From Neurospora crassa OR74A (Eukaryota; Ascomycota; Sordariomycetes; Sordariales; Sordariaceae), in the NCBI RefSeq assembly GCF_000182925.2, contig NC_026506.1, positions 868,001 through 932,000 on the forward strand: a stretch of DNA of 64,000 bases, read 5' to 3'. Position 1 is the stretch's first letter. Each line of letters opens with the position of its first letter. The translations under genes and the position numbers were made by a program. Under the pieces are notes generated by a model. That model did not search any database and was not told where the DNA came from. It saw only the letters and a list, made by a program, of their open reading frames with translations. Below are positions 1-12,801 of the stretch, in pieces.

Positions 1-1116
1 CTTCGTGTTTGTGAGTAGGCCGGGGCGGGCATGGGCCATAGAACCCGTATTCATCGTCATTGAATTGGACATCAAAAAGGCACCATCCTGTTGTAGTTGA
101 TGGACGACAACAACCATTCAGGATTCTCTTCAGGTATAGAATCCTTACATAACTCTTCATTCGCCCGGACGAGCAATGTGCTCGAGATACCACCAGTCTT
201 GTTACCTAGAGGTACCTCTATGTACCATGCTTCACATGTTTCAATGGATGTCATCGATGCCCAGCCTGCCTGCCCCGGGCGATAAGATAACACAGACAAA
301 GGAAAGAGGGGTCATCTCCCAAGGCACCTCGCTGTACCTGGATTCCTGCTGAGGTACCTACCTCGACACTCAATCATGAGATCTACCACCAGAAACCTTT
401 TGATGCTCAGCGCCGACGTTAACGTTCCGAAGCTCGTCGTAGGATTCAATCCGCGCTGGTGTTGTAGCAAGCCTCTACTCTAGGTCCCAAACAATGTGTC
501 GCTAGCGCTGAGATACATGTCACTTCAGTTGGTTGATCGAGCTTATCAAGACATCGATTCGGGTTGGTGGCAGCGACTGAACTTTCTGGAACAGCTACCT
601 CTACTGGTGCCTACCATTGTCTGGATTAGTGATGATTTGTTAGTGCAGTACCTAGACAGGTGCAAGTGCCGTAGCACTCCGCTAGCTATTTAGGTACCAT
701 AACAGTGGGCACACACCTGAAAGGTACGCAAAAACAGCGGGGATGTTGCTTCCAACCCAACAACGGCCAGGTAGCCGGCCATCGTCTCGTCATCACTGCC
801 ATCACTGCCGTGCCATCTCCATGAGCAACCTCCTGCAGTCCAACACGGGGACATCAACCACACCGTTCACGACGACCAACTGCAAGACAACACCTCCAGC
901 GCGGAGATCCCGGCTCGTACGACCTCCTAGTTCAAGTCCGAATATCTACACCGCATCAGAACACTTTCAAAAATATATAATATTCATTCGATATAATATC
1001 AACCTGCGCAATTCCACGCCTAAGCTTCCCTCCTCTCGCCACTCGTCCGCCCTCCGATCTTCCGTGTTAGTGTTGGGGAATCTCGAATATCAAACCAAAC
1101 ACTCGAGTCACTAGCC
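1..1116. other. Intergenic region upstream of the HECT ligase gene
   Basis: I find no gene here. Open frames on both strands are short, overlap each other and lack splice-supported continuations. The last 300 bases are rich in C and A with pyrimidine-rich blocks, typical of a fungal 5' untranslated region, and contain an AT-rich patch near 968-1005. An open frame ends directly before the ATG at 1117 but is not in frame with it. This stretch probably holds the promoter and leader of the ligase gene. Confidence 0.6.
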
Positions 1117-4100
1117 ATGTTTCCCACCTTTACTGGTAGCTCTAGGAAAGGTCGAAATGTCAACCTCAGCGGTCAACGGACAAGCAACCCCTTCACCAGC
1201 ACCTCATGGGGCGCCGGTTCAGCGACGGGAGCTTCCAAAACAGTAGCGCATGCCCAAGCAGAACGTCAGCAAAGGCAACAGGAACGAGACCGGCTCAGAG
1301 CGGCGCAACGAATACAACGAACATGGAGGGGACATCGTGTGCGACGAACCCTACGAGATGAACAACGCCAGGCTATCGACCGTCTGTACGAAGCGCAACC
1401 CGTTGATGCTGGGCAGAGGTCAGCGCAGGCATTACCTCTGGTGTTTGCCGCCTTCCAAGCTTTCAACGTACAAGACCGTCACAGGCTAGCTTTGGTTACC
1501 GAAGATCTTCTCCAGACAGACTTCTCTGCCTTTAGCTTGGTATTCTTGGGGTGGGACAAACTGGGCAAACTAAGGCGGATTTTACTTGCTGCTCTGACAA
1601 GGTGAGCAGTTCATGATTTTGGATCCCGAGTCATTATTCCACAACTGTCCAGCATGCTAATGTAGAGATGGCTTCTCGATAGGTGTGATCTCGGAAACGA
1701 GCAGACTCAGGTGGCTCTTTTCCTACGGGCCCTTGATGCGATCAGGACCAAGACGTCGGACTTCGAGACGTTTGGACAAGTTCTGGGAGAGTGGTACAAG
1801 GTACTCGGAAGGTTATGCCAGGAGACTGGTTTGCCCTCTTCTGTCCAAGAGCTCATTTGCAGTCTGGTGGTTGCACCGCTTGATGTACCCCACGATTTAG
1901 GTGTGTACCATTTGTTGGGATTCTCCCCATCGTACAAGAAAGCTTCTTTGACTAACTGTGGCCGTCCGTTTTTATGTAGACTTCAAACATACAGCCTACC
2001 AAAACTTGGTTGTTTCTTTTCTGACACAGCCCGGCCCGGCGCGATGCTCGGACCTGATTACGAGACTAGCCGCCAACATAGACCTAGATCGGCTGTCAAA
2101 TTATATCATTGACCTCTCGCATAAGCTTTCAAAGCATGACCCGAACGCTGTCCTCTGGCTTATCGCACACTACATTGCGATCAATGGGGCGAAGGAACAA
2201 CGAAGCTCAAGGCTTCTTTTCATCAAGACCCTAGAATCACTCTTCCCTCTGTGCTCAGCCCAGATAAGGGCGGGTTTTGCCGTTGCTCGACCAAAGGACA
2301 CGGGTTACTTTGCGGAAGCCGAGCAAGATGGATCCGACGTTCTGCATCCCTTTGTGCGACAACAGCTTCAGTCGCTAGTTGATAAAGGAGCCATCCAAGA
2401 CCTTCTAAGCGCTTTTACCGCGTAAGTGTTCCTTCGCCTGCTGCTCATTTCAAGCGCTAACAACCTTAGAACTACCGGGGAAACCTCTACTTCGGCGGAT
2501 GACGACGCCAGTTACCTCGCTGGTTTCATCCTGACTTTGATCAACTGCTTTCCTGCTTTTAGCGAGGACATTCGCATGTTCCTCTATGTGGCTGACATCT
2601 CCACTGCCCAAGGCCGTATTCCAACGGCCAAGTACTTCTGGAGTGCTACACAAAAGACGTCCGTGTTCTCAGAGATTGCGTCCAGCCAGGACTCCACGCT
2701 AGACTTTCTTCGACGCAAACCGTCATCACCAGCTGCCGAGGCGGTGTGGCATCGAGAATGGAAAACTGTTCTTCTGTTCCTTGAATCGTACATCTTCGTT
2801 TTGCGGCTCATGGACGACGATGATTTCTTCAGCACTTTAAACCCCCATCCTAACTTCGGCGGCCCTTCCTCTCGACTACGTCTGGCGGGAATGTCGCTGA
2901 GCGAACTGAAGCGCTTGACACAATTTCTCAAGCACCTCAGTTTCACAATGTACTACAATGCTAAGGAGCTACTGACAAACAGCCCTTGGGCCGAGACGCC
3001 CAACTCGAATCGCCCTAGAGGCGATGGCGGTCAAGCTTCCAAAAATGATAGCTTCCTTCCTCCTGCCGGAGTTGATTTCACTACGCTCAGAGACTTAGCA
3101 ACGACAGCCATGAAGATGCTTTACGAACGGGACTCGAGACGACCATTTTTGCCCGAAGGCCACTGGCTGATGACATCCAAGTTCGACATGGAAGGGTTCC
3201 TTGCGGCTGTGGTTCTTGAAGAGCAGAGACAACACGAGCTGAGCAATACCGAAGATGGTGCCGACAGCTCCGAGGATGATCAACAGGAATGGTCTCACTA
3301 CGCACATCTTGAGAGGCTCAGGCAGAAGAATAGGAAGGCCGCCCGCAACCACTTATTGTCTGCAATCACCCCGAAGCTTGAGATTCTGCGCAATATGCCT
3401 TTTGCTATCCCATTTGAGACGCGCGTTCAAATCTTCCGACAGTTCATCCAACTGGATAAGCAGCGCAGACGTGGAGGAGATGGCGATCCAGACATGTGGA
3501 GAGCTCATATGCTACGCAATGGCTTTGGTGCCCAGCACCCCCTGGGTAAACACACGGCTCGGATCCGAAGAGGTCGAGTTTTTGAGGATGCCATGAAACA
3601 GCTTTGGGAGTTGGGCGAAGGACTCAAAGAGCCGATCCAGGTTACGTTTGAGGACGAATTTGGAATGCAGGAGGCGGGTATCGATGGCGGCGGCGTCACC
3701 AAAGAGTTCCTTGACAGCGTAACTACAGAGGCATTTACCCACACCGAACTCTTTGTCACGAACAGCAAGAACGCATACTACCCAAATCCCACCCTTATCG
3801 ATCGGATCAGGAACATGCGGGTAGGAGAACCGGAAGAAACACAGCGTGCTGTAGAACAGGTGCTCAAAATGTACGAATTCCTGGGGCGAATTATCGGCAA
3901 ATGCATGTACGAGGGGATCCTGATCGACATCGTCTTCGCCGGCTTCTTCCTCCTCAAATGGGCCACCGCCAACGACACCCCAGGCGGCGGTAGCAACCCC
4001 CTAGCATCATCCTCCTCCACCACCGCCGGCTACCGCGCCAACATCAACGACCTGCGCGAACTCGACGAGGAGCTCTACCAAGGCATGCTAAGCCTCAAAA

Positions 4101-4762
4101 ACTACACGGGCGACGTGCAAACCGACCTAGCTCTCGACTTCACCATTACCGACCCCATCAACTCACCCGGCGAACCCACCCGCACCATCATCCGCCCGCT
4201 AATCCCCCACGGCGACTCGACGCCCGTCACCAACGAGAACCGCCCCCTCTACATCTCCTACGTTGCCCGCCACCGCCTCGTCCGCCAACCCTACCCGCAA
4301 ACGCGCGCTTTCCTGCGCGGTTTAGGCTCCGTCATCGACCCCAGCTGGCTCTCCATGTTCAACCAACTCGAGCTCCAACGCCTCGTCGGCGGCGACAGCT
4401 CCGAAATCGACGTTGAAGATCTCCGTCGCAACACGCACTACAACGGGGTGTACCAGATCGGTCTTGATGGGGAGGAGCACCCCACCATTCAGATCTTTTG
4501 GGAGGTGATGCATGAGCTGAAGGACGAGGAGAGGAGGGAGGTCCTGAAATATGTGACGTCAACGCCGAGAGCGCCGCTGTTGGGGTTTGGTCAGTTGAGG
4601 CCCTATTTCACGATCAGGGATGCCGGGCAGGATGAGGACCGGTTGCCGAGTGCGAGTACGTGTGTGAATTTGCTCAAGCTGCCGCAGTATCGGAGTAAGG
4701 GGAGACTGAAGGAGAAACTGCTGTATGCGGTGAAGAGTGGGGCTGGGTTTAATTTGAGTTAA
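1117..4762 (+). CDS. hul5: HECT-type E3 ubiquitin ligase, UBE3C/Hul5 family
   Basis: Model: exons 1117-1601, 1683-1900, 1980-2421 and 2470-4762, giving 1145 residues. Every junction keeps frame, and the second and third introns are only 79 and 48 bp. The N-terminus carries an IQ-like motif (residues about 62-82, core IQRTWRGHRVRR), a hallmark of UBE3C/Hul5. The HECT domain fills roughly the last 370 residues and includes the FEDEFGMQEAGIDGGGVTKE block and the catalytic cysteine in STCVNLLKLP (Cys1113, codon 4661-4663), 33 residues from the end as in other HECT enzymes. Family knowledge: HECT ligases pass ubiquitin through this cysteine, and Hul5/UBE3C lengthens chains on proteasome-bound substrates and helps clear misfolded proteins. 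The length is close to human UBE3C. An Asn/Gly/Ser-rich insert lies near residues 865-885. The gene converges with the polyketide synthase gene. Confidence 0.93.
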
Positions 4763-5463
4763 GGAGGCCAAATCATTTAGGGCTGCGGTTATGGGGTTGA
4801 ATAGTACAGAAGAGCGTGAGGATCTGCGGTTGACAAGATGGGATTGAATGGGATGGGATGTTGTTAGGTTTGGCGTTCAGACGGTTTTCTTGTCTCAAGT
4901 CTTGTTTGAGACTAAAAGCATTAAAGCAGCTGATAATTCATTCATTCACTTGAAGCCAAATTGACTGATTGCTACTTCCTACTTGATTAAGTGTATATTC
5001 GATCATCTTTCTCCATCGTTGTAGTTAAAGCCCAAAGCAATGATTAACATCTACTTCACGCACATACATAACTGGGTAGTACAGAGGGACGACAGACAGG
5101 CACATCATCAAGCTGTGCCGCATATAGCCTGTGTACTTACTCTATCGCGACAGAGACAATCGTCCTGTTAGTTCCCTGCGCTGCGCATGCTCAGACAAAC
5201 AAACAATTGACAACCCAACCACCACAACGTCCATTTAAAACCTTCGCGACCGAAAGGAGGGGGCAAGTAAAGTGGTGTACATAGTAGTGACAAATCATGT
5301 GTATGGCTCTACATTACATACTTATCTACCCAGGATGCGTATATATATATATATATAAATATCCGAGAGGACTCGAAGTCCGAGCCATGGGCCGGCCACA
5401 TTGATCACCATGACCCCATCTCATATATTTATTGGAAAGTAAGTCAGCTCTCATTTGTTGGGT

Positions 5464-5493
5464 CACCACCACCACCACCACCACCACCACCAC
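5464..5493. repeat. (CAC)n microsatellite
   Basis: About ten uninterrupted CAC units lie in the 3' flank of the polyketide synthase gene. They encode nothing in any supported gene. Confidence 0.9.
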
Positions 5494-5728
5494 ACTCCCC
5501 AATTGGGTTATAACATTTCGTCGCACGTCTGACATAACCACCGACACCACGATTCAGTTTTTGGAAATCCTTTCTTGAACTCCCCTTTTTCTTCTTCTTT
5601 TCCTTCTTACATTTTTCTTTTGGTTGGTAAAAAAAAATCAAAAAAAAATCGAAATACAAGAATAAGACAAAGAAGGTTGGATGAGAAAAATGGTTTTTCT
5701 ACGAATAAAAAAAAGTGAAAGGGCTAGC

Positions 5729-5762
5729 CCGACCGACCGACCGACCGACCGATTGACCGACC
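5729..5762. repeat. (GACC)n tetranucleotide repeat
   Basis: A run of GACC/CGAC units with one interruption (GATT) lies in the convergent intergenic region. It is likely polymorphic. Confidence 0.85.
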
Positions 5763-5922
5763 ATAACCTCTTTAATACCATCAAGGTATCGAAGAAGAAG
5801 AAGAAAGAACTACATCAAGACTCCTTGGTAAACACCCGCCTGCTTACTGACATAGCCTAAGCTTGCTACAAACGAAAACCGTTCACATCCCCCGCCCTCC
5901 TTTTTCGTGTGATCCATCCATC

Positions 5923-7326
5923 TCAATCCAGTTCAACATTGTCCAACGCCTCATTAATAAACTTCTCCTCCTTCTCGCCCCCTTCTATCGACTCCCCATC
6001 GTCACTCCCCGCACTCGACCCCGGCCCCGGCCCCTCGCTATCATCCGTCTCCGGCGGTGTGTCCAAACCCGTCGTCGTCCTTGCTGGCGCGTTCATTCTC
6101 CGCTTCAACATACACATCTCGACGTTGATCCCCGGTCCGAACGCGCAACCGACGACATACTCCTTTACTTTGCCGCCGGGCGCCAGTGCATCCATGTCCT
6201 TTTCCCTGAGCCGGTTGAGAACGCTGAAGATGGTTGCGGAGCTCGAGTTGCCGTGGTTGATGTACCTGTCGTAGGAGGCGCGCATGTGCTCTGGTGTCAA
6301 ACCCATGGCGCTTTCGGCGCCGGACAGGATGGTGGCGCCGCCGGGGTGCATTGCCCAGTCGAAATCGGCAGGTTTCTGGTACGACGAAGGGAGTTGGTCT
6401 TGGAGAGAGGATAGGAGGTCGGCGTAGGTTGGTTGGAGGGAGGCTTTGGCTAGTACTGGGACTCGGGGCGACAAGACGACTTTCCACCCCATTGGGTCGA
6501 CGTCGAAGCCGAGGTCGTGTTCGGAGTCCGGGATCACGCGGTTTTCCCAACCCAAGAGGTCGTAGATCGCGGGCTTGCCCGGTGCCTCGCCGATGCCGTT
6601 GGACAGGATCACGGCGCTAGCGCAGTCGCTGAACAAGGCGATGCCAATGCGCGTTTCTTGCAAAGCGTCGATGCTTTCTAGCTCGCTGCGGACCATGGTC
6701 GTGGAGACTTCGAGCGCGAGGACCAGAATCCGGGCTGGCTTGCCGCGCGCTGTGTGGCCCAGACAGAGATTCGCCGCTGTGCGAAGGGCGGCGAGACCAC
6801 CACTGCAGCCGATGCCGTGGAGGAGGACCTTCTCCAGGCGGTCACTGAGACCGAGCTCTTTTGCGACGTAATGGTCGTAGCCCGGGTTGGCCGAGTCGGT
6901 GCATGTCGTCGAGACCATGTGTGTGATCTGAGCCGGTACTAGCCGCGCTTCGGCCATAGCCTTTCGCGAGGCTTCTACAGCAAGAGGGACACCATCGGAC
7001 ATGAAGACCTCATGAAGTTCTTTGACGGTAGGTGGGTTGGGCTTGTTCACGAGCGGGTGGTCAGGGTTTCCTATCGAGGAGCGCTGATCAATGCCCGTGT
7101 ATCGGTTGATGGCGAGGACCTTCTTCATGCTGTTGCAGAGCGAAATCAGTAGCTATTTGACAAGCACGAAGCACGAAAAGACCAAGATAGCTTACGCTGG
7201 GGACTCTGGGTGGTATCTCTTGCTGAGAATGTCGATAGCGTCTGGACCAAGGCTGTATGGAGGATACTGGACTCCCAAGCCCGTGATGGAGAGCCCCAGC
7301 TCCCCGGCAACAGTTGAAGCAGCCAT
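5923..7326 (-). CDS. ORAS: Type III polyketide synthase, 2'-oxoalkylresorcylic acid synthase
   Basis: Model: exons 7326-7196 and 7129-5923 on the minus strand, 445 residues, with one 66-bp intron (GTAAGC donor, CAACAG acceptor). The catalytic triad of chalcone-synthase-like enzymes is complete: Cys152 in HGIGCSGG, His305 in WAMHPGG and Asn338 in INHGNSSS. These numbers match those published for the Neurospora enzyme, which makes pentaketide alkylresorcylic acids from fatty acyl-CoA starters and malonyl-CoA. The thiolase fold ends near residue 392. After it comes a Gly/Ser/Glu/Asp-rich acidic tail of about 50 residues that is not part of the fold. The neighbours (HECT ligase, PEX11) are not pathway enzymes, so I see no gene cluster. 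The start is fixed by a good ATG followed by the family-typical N-terminus. Whether the product stays as the resorcylic acid or is decarboxylated cannot be read from sequence. Confidence 0.95.
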
Positions 7327-9590
7327 TGTTGGTGATTTGGATGAATTGTTGGAGAGAAAGAGCCGTGGTTGTCCAATAGGTGTCTTCTCTAGTATTGGGA
7401 ATCAACTAATTTTGTGATTTAGTTTCTTGGGGTCTTCTCTTTGTTGTTGTAGGTTGGTGGCCAGGAACTGGGCGCAAGACTGTTTATCTATGTGACGGCG
7501 GGGTAGAAGCGAGAGTTACAGTTGAAATATTCCCTGGCAATGACACACAGTGTTGTATCGCAACTGCACCAATGTATCTCTAGTTCTCTCGGGGACAAAC
7601 GAAGCTCACACGAGTTGAATTACCGGTCAATTGGGTATGGGATTTTGAGCAAGGTCTCTCTCAATGCAGTGTGATGAACCTAGTAGACATCGATGGGAAT
7701 TGTCAGTTTTATGTGGTCCAACAGCAAAAGCAAGATCGATTGTGTGACCACAGCCCCCGATTTGTCTCGATTGCCATAACAGGATAGCTTGAAGCTCCTC
7801 CGTATCCTTGCCTCGGATCCTGGTCCACTGCCGTGGTTCGCGATTGTTTACCTCATTGCCTGGGGAAGCGCTTTGTCTGGACTCTGCGATGGAAAATCGG
7901 GTGGGGTTGCTATTCAGTTCTCAAACGCCGCGCCGGATGGAGCTCCGTCAATCACAGGGCAGCGAATGTGCTTCGTTCCCTGTATCAAGGCGATTGCAAC
8001 TGTACCTGCAGATCTCCGCCCGCACAGTGATCTCGCGATGGTCAACACCGCGGATGGGGGGCTGGCCGGGAGGTTGAGGAGGGAGAAGTGATAGGTAGTT
8101 CGTTAGGAATAAAAAGTCAAGCACGTGTCAAGTTGAACGCGAGGGGCAAAGCCTTCAACAGGAGCAATGGATGAACTACCTGGGGCTGTTAGTGGTGCAC
8201 AATTATGTTGATCTCATCCAAAGCTGTCCAAAATGGAACTGGAAGGCAGGATACTGTAGAGCCCCGCACTTTCCAGATGCCCGCTCATGGAGATTCCTTT
8301 TGTTCAACAACGAATTGATCTTCTTCTTAATTTGAGAGATGCCCATCATGTTCAAGAACCTGTGCTCCAGACTGTTCCATGAGGTCGCATTTCAAGGATT
8401 TCTGAGCAAGACCATGGTGTTTCATGGGGTAGAACATGTCTTGCTCCGTGCGGACAACACGTTTGAGAGTCAAGATTGAAGAAGGTTGATAACGTGCGGA
8501 TAAAACGACGCTATTCCCAATTTAATCTGATCCCGGCCGCGAGACGTCATGACTTTGGTTCTCCGGATCTTCTGACCTGCAAAACATCGACTGGGGTGAA
8601 TATTGAGTGGTTCATGCTCTTGGTATGTACTAGCTTCCTCTTGCAAGATGCTAGGTTCAGTCTGTATCACAAATCTCAGAGGGTGATCGGGCATTCCGTG
8701 CAGGATCCTTATCAATGTTGCGGCAGGATGTCCATGCATGTGTCGAATGACAAGGGACCGTGGTAAGCTGGAGGTCGAACGATGCATCGTATGGGATTCT
8801 TGGGAGGCGTTGATGGTGCAAAGATTGGAGCTCCGTAGAAAAATAAATTCCGCCTCATACTTTGAGACAATGCTTCATGCTCCGAGGGGAGCAGGACATC
8901 AACATGCCAGGTAACAAACGCCATCCGATTATGGTAGGGCACACTGCAGACTGCGCAGGCACAAGAACGGATGAACAACCATCCCATCCGGGTGCATGCG
9001 GGGAATTTGGAGCGGCCCACGGCCCCCAGACCGGGATAAGGCGGGTGGGGGAGCGCCTCGATCCGCTCCTCCGGGGTTCGGAACCCCAAGTCCTCGGGCC
9101 GGAGACATGAAACCGAATCATGGCATGGGTGATGATCCACACATTGGTCACGCATCATTCATTCCCAGTCAGACTCACATGTCAGGGTCATAGAGTCGTG
9201 CCCTCGCTCGTCTGGAAACTCACCAGTCTAAACCATCAATCACAACCTTTGCGGAGTAAGCACCAGGAAGCAAAGGCCCGTAGCGCGAGGCATTCGACAG
9301 GAAAAGAACGGCTTCATCAACGAGACCGAAATTGACCAATGGTCAAAGGCATCAACAATAAAATAAATCTGTTCGTGAAAGCTGCCACATTAACCACAAA
9401 CATAGTACCGATGAAACGAGTCAAACAAATTACGCGTGCTGTTGTCCCAGTAAATCACCCAAAAGATATATCCATCTTCATCATTGAACATTGAACCTCC
9501 CATCATCTCATCGTAGATCAACAAGACCCCATTTTCCTCCTCCTCATGCGTAGCAGTGTCTCTTCTTCATCATCATGTCGAATCTGCCCT
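7327..9590. other. Intergenic region upstream of the polyketide synthase gene
   Basis: About 2.3 kb separates the polyketide synthase start from the 3' end of PEX11. The open frames in it are short, mostly lack ATG starts and are shadowed by frames on the other strand. Positions 7327-7500 are T/G-rich on the plus strand, as expected for the leader and promoter of the minus-strand synthase gene. I could support no RNA gene or repeat. Confidence 0.55.
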
Positions 9591-10395
9591 CTAAGCAGTC
9601 TTCTTCCACTGGGTGTAAATGCCGAGTAGAGAGCTGAGAGTACCAGCAAGACCGACGATGCCATCATCGAAGTTGACCCAGGCAAGGGCCGACAAGGGAA
9701 CAGTCAAGTCGCAAAGGTCCGAAGTGAGCTGGATGCGGCTGGCGGCGCGCTCGCTATAACATTCGCAAAAGTATCGTTAATATCATGTCTCTCAGGCGCA
9801 TTATCGCAAGTAACAAAAACATAGGGGAGCCAGGGGGGGGGGGGAGCACTTACACCTCAATCCTCTTGGCCTCCACCACACCCTCGCCCTCCTTGCGATC
9901 AACCCGTGCCTCCCTCTGCCTCAACCTCCACAGCGTGTACGCCTGTGCAATCACACTGCAGCTCAATCCCATAACCCAGAACCTCTGGCTTTCCCTCGCC
10001 AGCCTCTTGGCGCTCTCCGTCTTGCGAATCCCCGTCGCATCCAGCAAGGTACCCAGATCAAACGTCAAATAACCCGCATAACCGAGCTGGCGGCCGACCG
10101 CCAGGTACCGCAGAATGGGATCGCCGTTCTTGCTGTCGGCCGCCACCGCCGCGGCCTTGATGTGCTCGACGTTCTTGCCCGCGCGCATGACCTTGCGCAC
10201 CAGGCCAAACTGCTTCTTCATCGTCTCCCATGGCTGGATCGCCGAGGCGGGCTTGTTGGTGCGAAGCAGGTACCAGGCGTAGAAGCGGGCAAAGTACTGC
10301 AAGAGACGCAGGAGCTTGTCGCGGCCGACCGTGGTGGCGACGAATTTGAGGTAGTGCGAGACCGCGGGGTGGTAGACGAGGGCGTCGGCGACCAT
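9591..10395 (-). CDS. PEX11: Peroxisomal membrane protein PEX11
   Basis: Model: exons 10395-9854 and 9753-9591 on the minus strand, 234 residues, close to the usual 230-240 for fungal Pex11. The intron uses GTAAGT and TATAG and contains a run of twelve G on the plus strand. The N-terminal half (VADALVYHPAVSHYLKFV, then GRDKLLRLLQYFARFYAWYL) holds the amphipathic helices that bind and curve the peroxisomal membrane. The C-terminal half has a hydrophobic segment around FWVMGLSCSVIAQAYTLW. The second exon supplies the conserved end (LSALAWVNFDDGIVGLAGTL and a short polar tail). Family role: Pex11 elongates peroxisomes before fission and forms a pore-like protein for small metabolites. It is next to the polyketide synthase gene, but I infer no functional link. 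Confidence 0.93.
9833..9844. repeat. Poly-G tract inside the PEX11 intron
   Basis: Twelve consecutive G on the plus strand (C on the transcribed sense strand) lie just inside the 5' part of the PEX11 intron. This length is prone to slippage and sequencing error, but it is intronic. Confidence 0.9.
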
Positions 10396-11451
10396 TTTTT
10401 TCTCTCTCTAAGTTATAGTTTGGGGATGTGAATTGGACGGTTTACGCGGGTGTTTGGAATTGGTGGTTTGTTTGTTTGTTTATTTGTTTGTCGTGGAGGT
10501 TGGGTTGAAGTTGAATGTTCCGGATCGGAAGAGGGTCGGATGTCGCGGCGGGTTGTTGTTATTCAGGTACAAGTCAGGTTATAGTCTAGATAGCTGAAGT
10601 TAGATGAGCTGAGCTGGCGGTCAGACTTTCCCCAAGTTACGCTTTCAGAGGGGGGTTTTGGGTTAGGTTGACCTTTGGGGTTTGTATCACGGTAATTGAT
10701 CACGAATTCAGTTGGCAAACAGGTTCACGAACAGCGCAAGTCGCACTTTGACTTTGAAATTCAAACAGAATAGCTGATCACTCACTAGTCTTTCTGGTCA
10801 CTTCTTCTTGGATGCCAGCTTTGGACTGTTTCGGCTGCGACTTTGCCCAAGCGAGCACATGCCGAGGTTTCTCTAGCTTCCTCTCCGCCTTTGACTCGGG
10901 GGAGGACCCATCGGCTCTCCAAACGGCTTGGCAATTGCGTGCCAGCCGTGGAGTCATGCAAGGGTTGGCCTGTTCAAGAAGTGCCGCCATCCATTGGAGT
11001 TAAATCGGGAACGCTCCATCGCGTGCCCAAGGGCGGGGTTTTAGCGTGAGGACTGACCTTCGGGTTAGGGTTGTTCTTGATGGTTGTCATGTTATACCGT
11101 CAACGTCGTCTTGCAATTCTCGTTACGTAGAGCCGTAATCTGGAAGGTTAATGAGTTTAGGTCAGTTTTAAAAGGTGATCTGAAGCCAAGAAAAAGTCAT
11201 TCACGAATGTCATATGAATTCATGGCTTTACTGAGTTTGATGCGTTGGCCCTAGCAGGCGACTGCTTGGGATTCGTATCGAAACACCAGTCCCCACTTCT
11301 CAAAATCACCTGCACAGTACTTGTACATACAAGGAAAGTGAGAGGAAAAAGAAATCGAGGATGAAAATAGGAAACCAAGAGAATACATTTGCCCCAAACA
11401 CCGACAAAATCCAAGCATGCACAGCAAGCCGAAACTCAATTATAACCGGCT
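10396..11451. other. Intergenic region upstream of PEX11
   Basis: This is the promoter side of PEX11 (just above 10395) and the 3' flank of the nitronate monooxygenase gene (just below 11452). The first 120 bases contain TTTG/GTTT tandem words. The other open frames are short and unsupported. No RNA gene was seen. Confidence 0.6.
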
Positions 11452-12801
11452 CTATAGTTTCGACGGCGCGGCAAAAAGCTTGACCTTCTCCTTGATTGTC
11501 TCCTCGGCCTCTTTCTCGATGCGCGCAATGAGATCCTTGCAGGTCGGGATGTCATTGATGAGACCCATAACCTGACCCGCAGTCCAGACACCATACTCGG
11601 GGTCACCGTTGATAAAGACCTCCTTGCCGCGCTTTCCACTGACATAAGGGGCAATCTCGGAGAACTCGCCCGTCTTGCTCTCCTTCTCCACCTTGAGGGC
11701 GTCCCGCACTACCTTGTTCTTGAAGAGACGGGTGGTGTTGCGCCAGCGCCTGAGGACAAGCGCCGTGTCTGTCTCCTGCGCCTTGACAATCGCCTCCTTG
11801 ATGTTGTGGTGAATGGGGGCTTCGACGGTGCAGAGGAAGCGAGTGCCCATGTTGACACCGCAGGCGCCGAGCATGAGCGCAGCAGCGAGGCCTTGGCCGT
11901 CGGCGAAGCCACCCGAGGCGATGAAGGGTACATTGAGTGTCTGGCGGGCCTTGCTGAGGAGGATGAAGTTGGTAATGTCCGACTCACCGACGTGGCTGTG
12001 ATTTGTGGCATAAGCAAGACTGGCCAACAGGGGAGCTATGAGGTATATGGCTTGACCTACCCGGCGCATTCGAAACCGTCGATGCTCAAGAAATCGACAC
12101 CGAGCTTCACTGCAGACTGAGCATGTCTAATGGTGGTGCACTTGTGGAGGATAGTGACGCCAGCCTTCTTGAGCTTGCTGATGACGGGACCGGGAGAGTT
12201 GCCAGCAGTCTCCACGATCTTGATACCCTCATCAATGACAACCTGGGCGTAAGCCTCATAGTCAGGGGGGACAAGGGCAGGCAGAAGAGTGATGTTGACG
12301 GCGAATGGCCTCGTCGTCAGCTTCTTGCACTTGCGGATCTCCTGACGGAGACCCTCCGGCTCAGGAAAGATCAAGGCAGTAATGATACCCAGGCCGCCGG
12401 CATTGGACACGGCACTGGCCAGCTCGGCTGTTCCTACATGCTGTTGACACGTTAGGTCCCGTCTTTTGCGTGCCTCTGAAGTAGGGAGGGAAGAAGAAAA
12501 AAAAAAAAAGCAAAGACAAGAACAACGAACTAACCTGCATGCCACCCTGAATGACGGGCACTGTTGCGAGTTGAAACAAAGCATGTCAGCCCAAGGACAG
12601 AATCGAATCGTCGTGTCCCGAAAGGTATGGTTATGAAGAACAACATGAAACGTGGGAGATCGAGGTGAAGATTGACAATGTGAACGTTTGGCCGATTGGC
12701 CATCGAGGTTCTCATGTGGACTGGAAGGGGGACGAGTGTGTACTGTAGCAGTACGTACCTGTGATGCCGAGTCGGCGGGTAAGTTCAGTCTGCAGCGGCA
12801 T
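11452..12801 (-). CDS. Nitronate monooxygenase (2-nitropropane dioxygenase family)
   Basis: Model: exons 12801-12759, 12560-12535, 12440-12061 and 11995-11452 on the minus strand, 330 residues. The first two exons are tiny (43 and 26 bases) and together encode the conserved start MPLQTELTRRLGIT plus VPVIQGGMQ. All junctions keep frame. The FMN-binding TIM-barrel landmarks are present: PVIQGGM near the N-terminus, SNAGGLGII, FAVNITLLP, DGFECAGHVGE (the His at about residue 151 corresponds to the catalytic base of class I enzymes), and FIASGGFADGQG followed by LGACGVNMGTRFL for the FMN phosphate. Family role: flavin-dependent oxidation of nitronates such as propionate 3-nitronate, a defence against nitro-toxins, without release of hydrogen peroxide in class I. 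Fungi carry several paralogues, and I cannot say which one this is. Confidence 0.9.

Larger units (their letters stand above)
4763..5922. other. Intergenic region between convergent genes, with simple repeats
   Basis: This is the shared 3' side of the HECT ligase (+) and polyketide synthase (-) genes. I see no coding region. It contains a TA repeat near 5338-5357, a CAC trinucleotide run, several A runs and a GACC tetranucleotide run. These are ordinary fungal microsatellites and 3' untranslated sequence. Confidence 0.7.
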
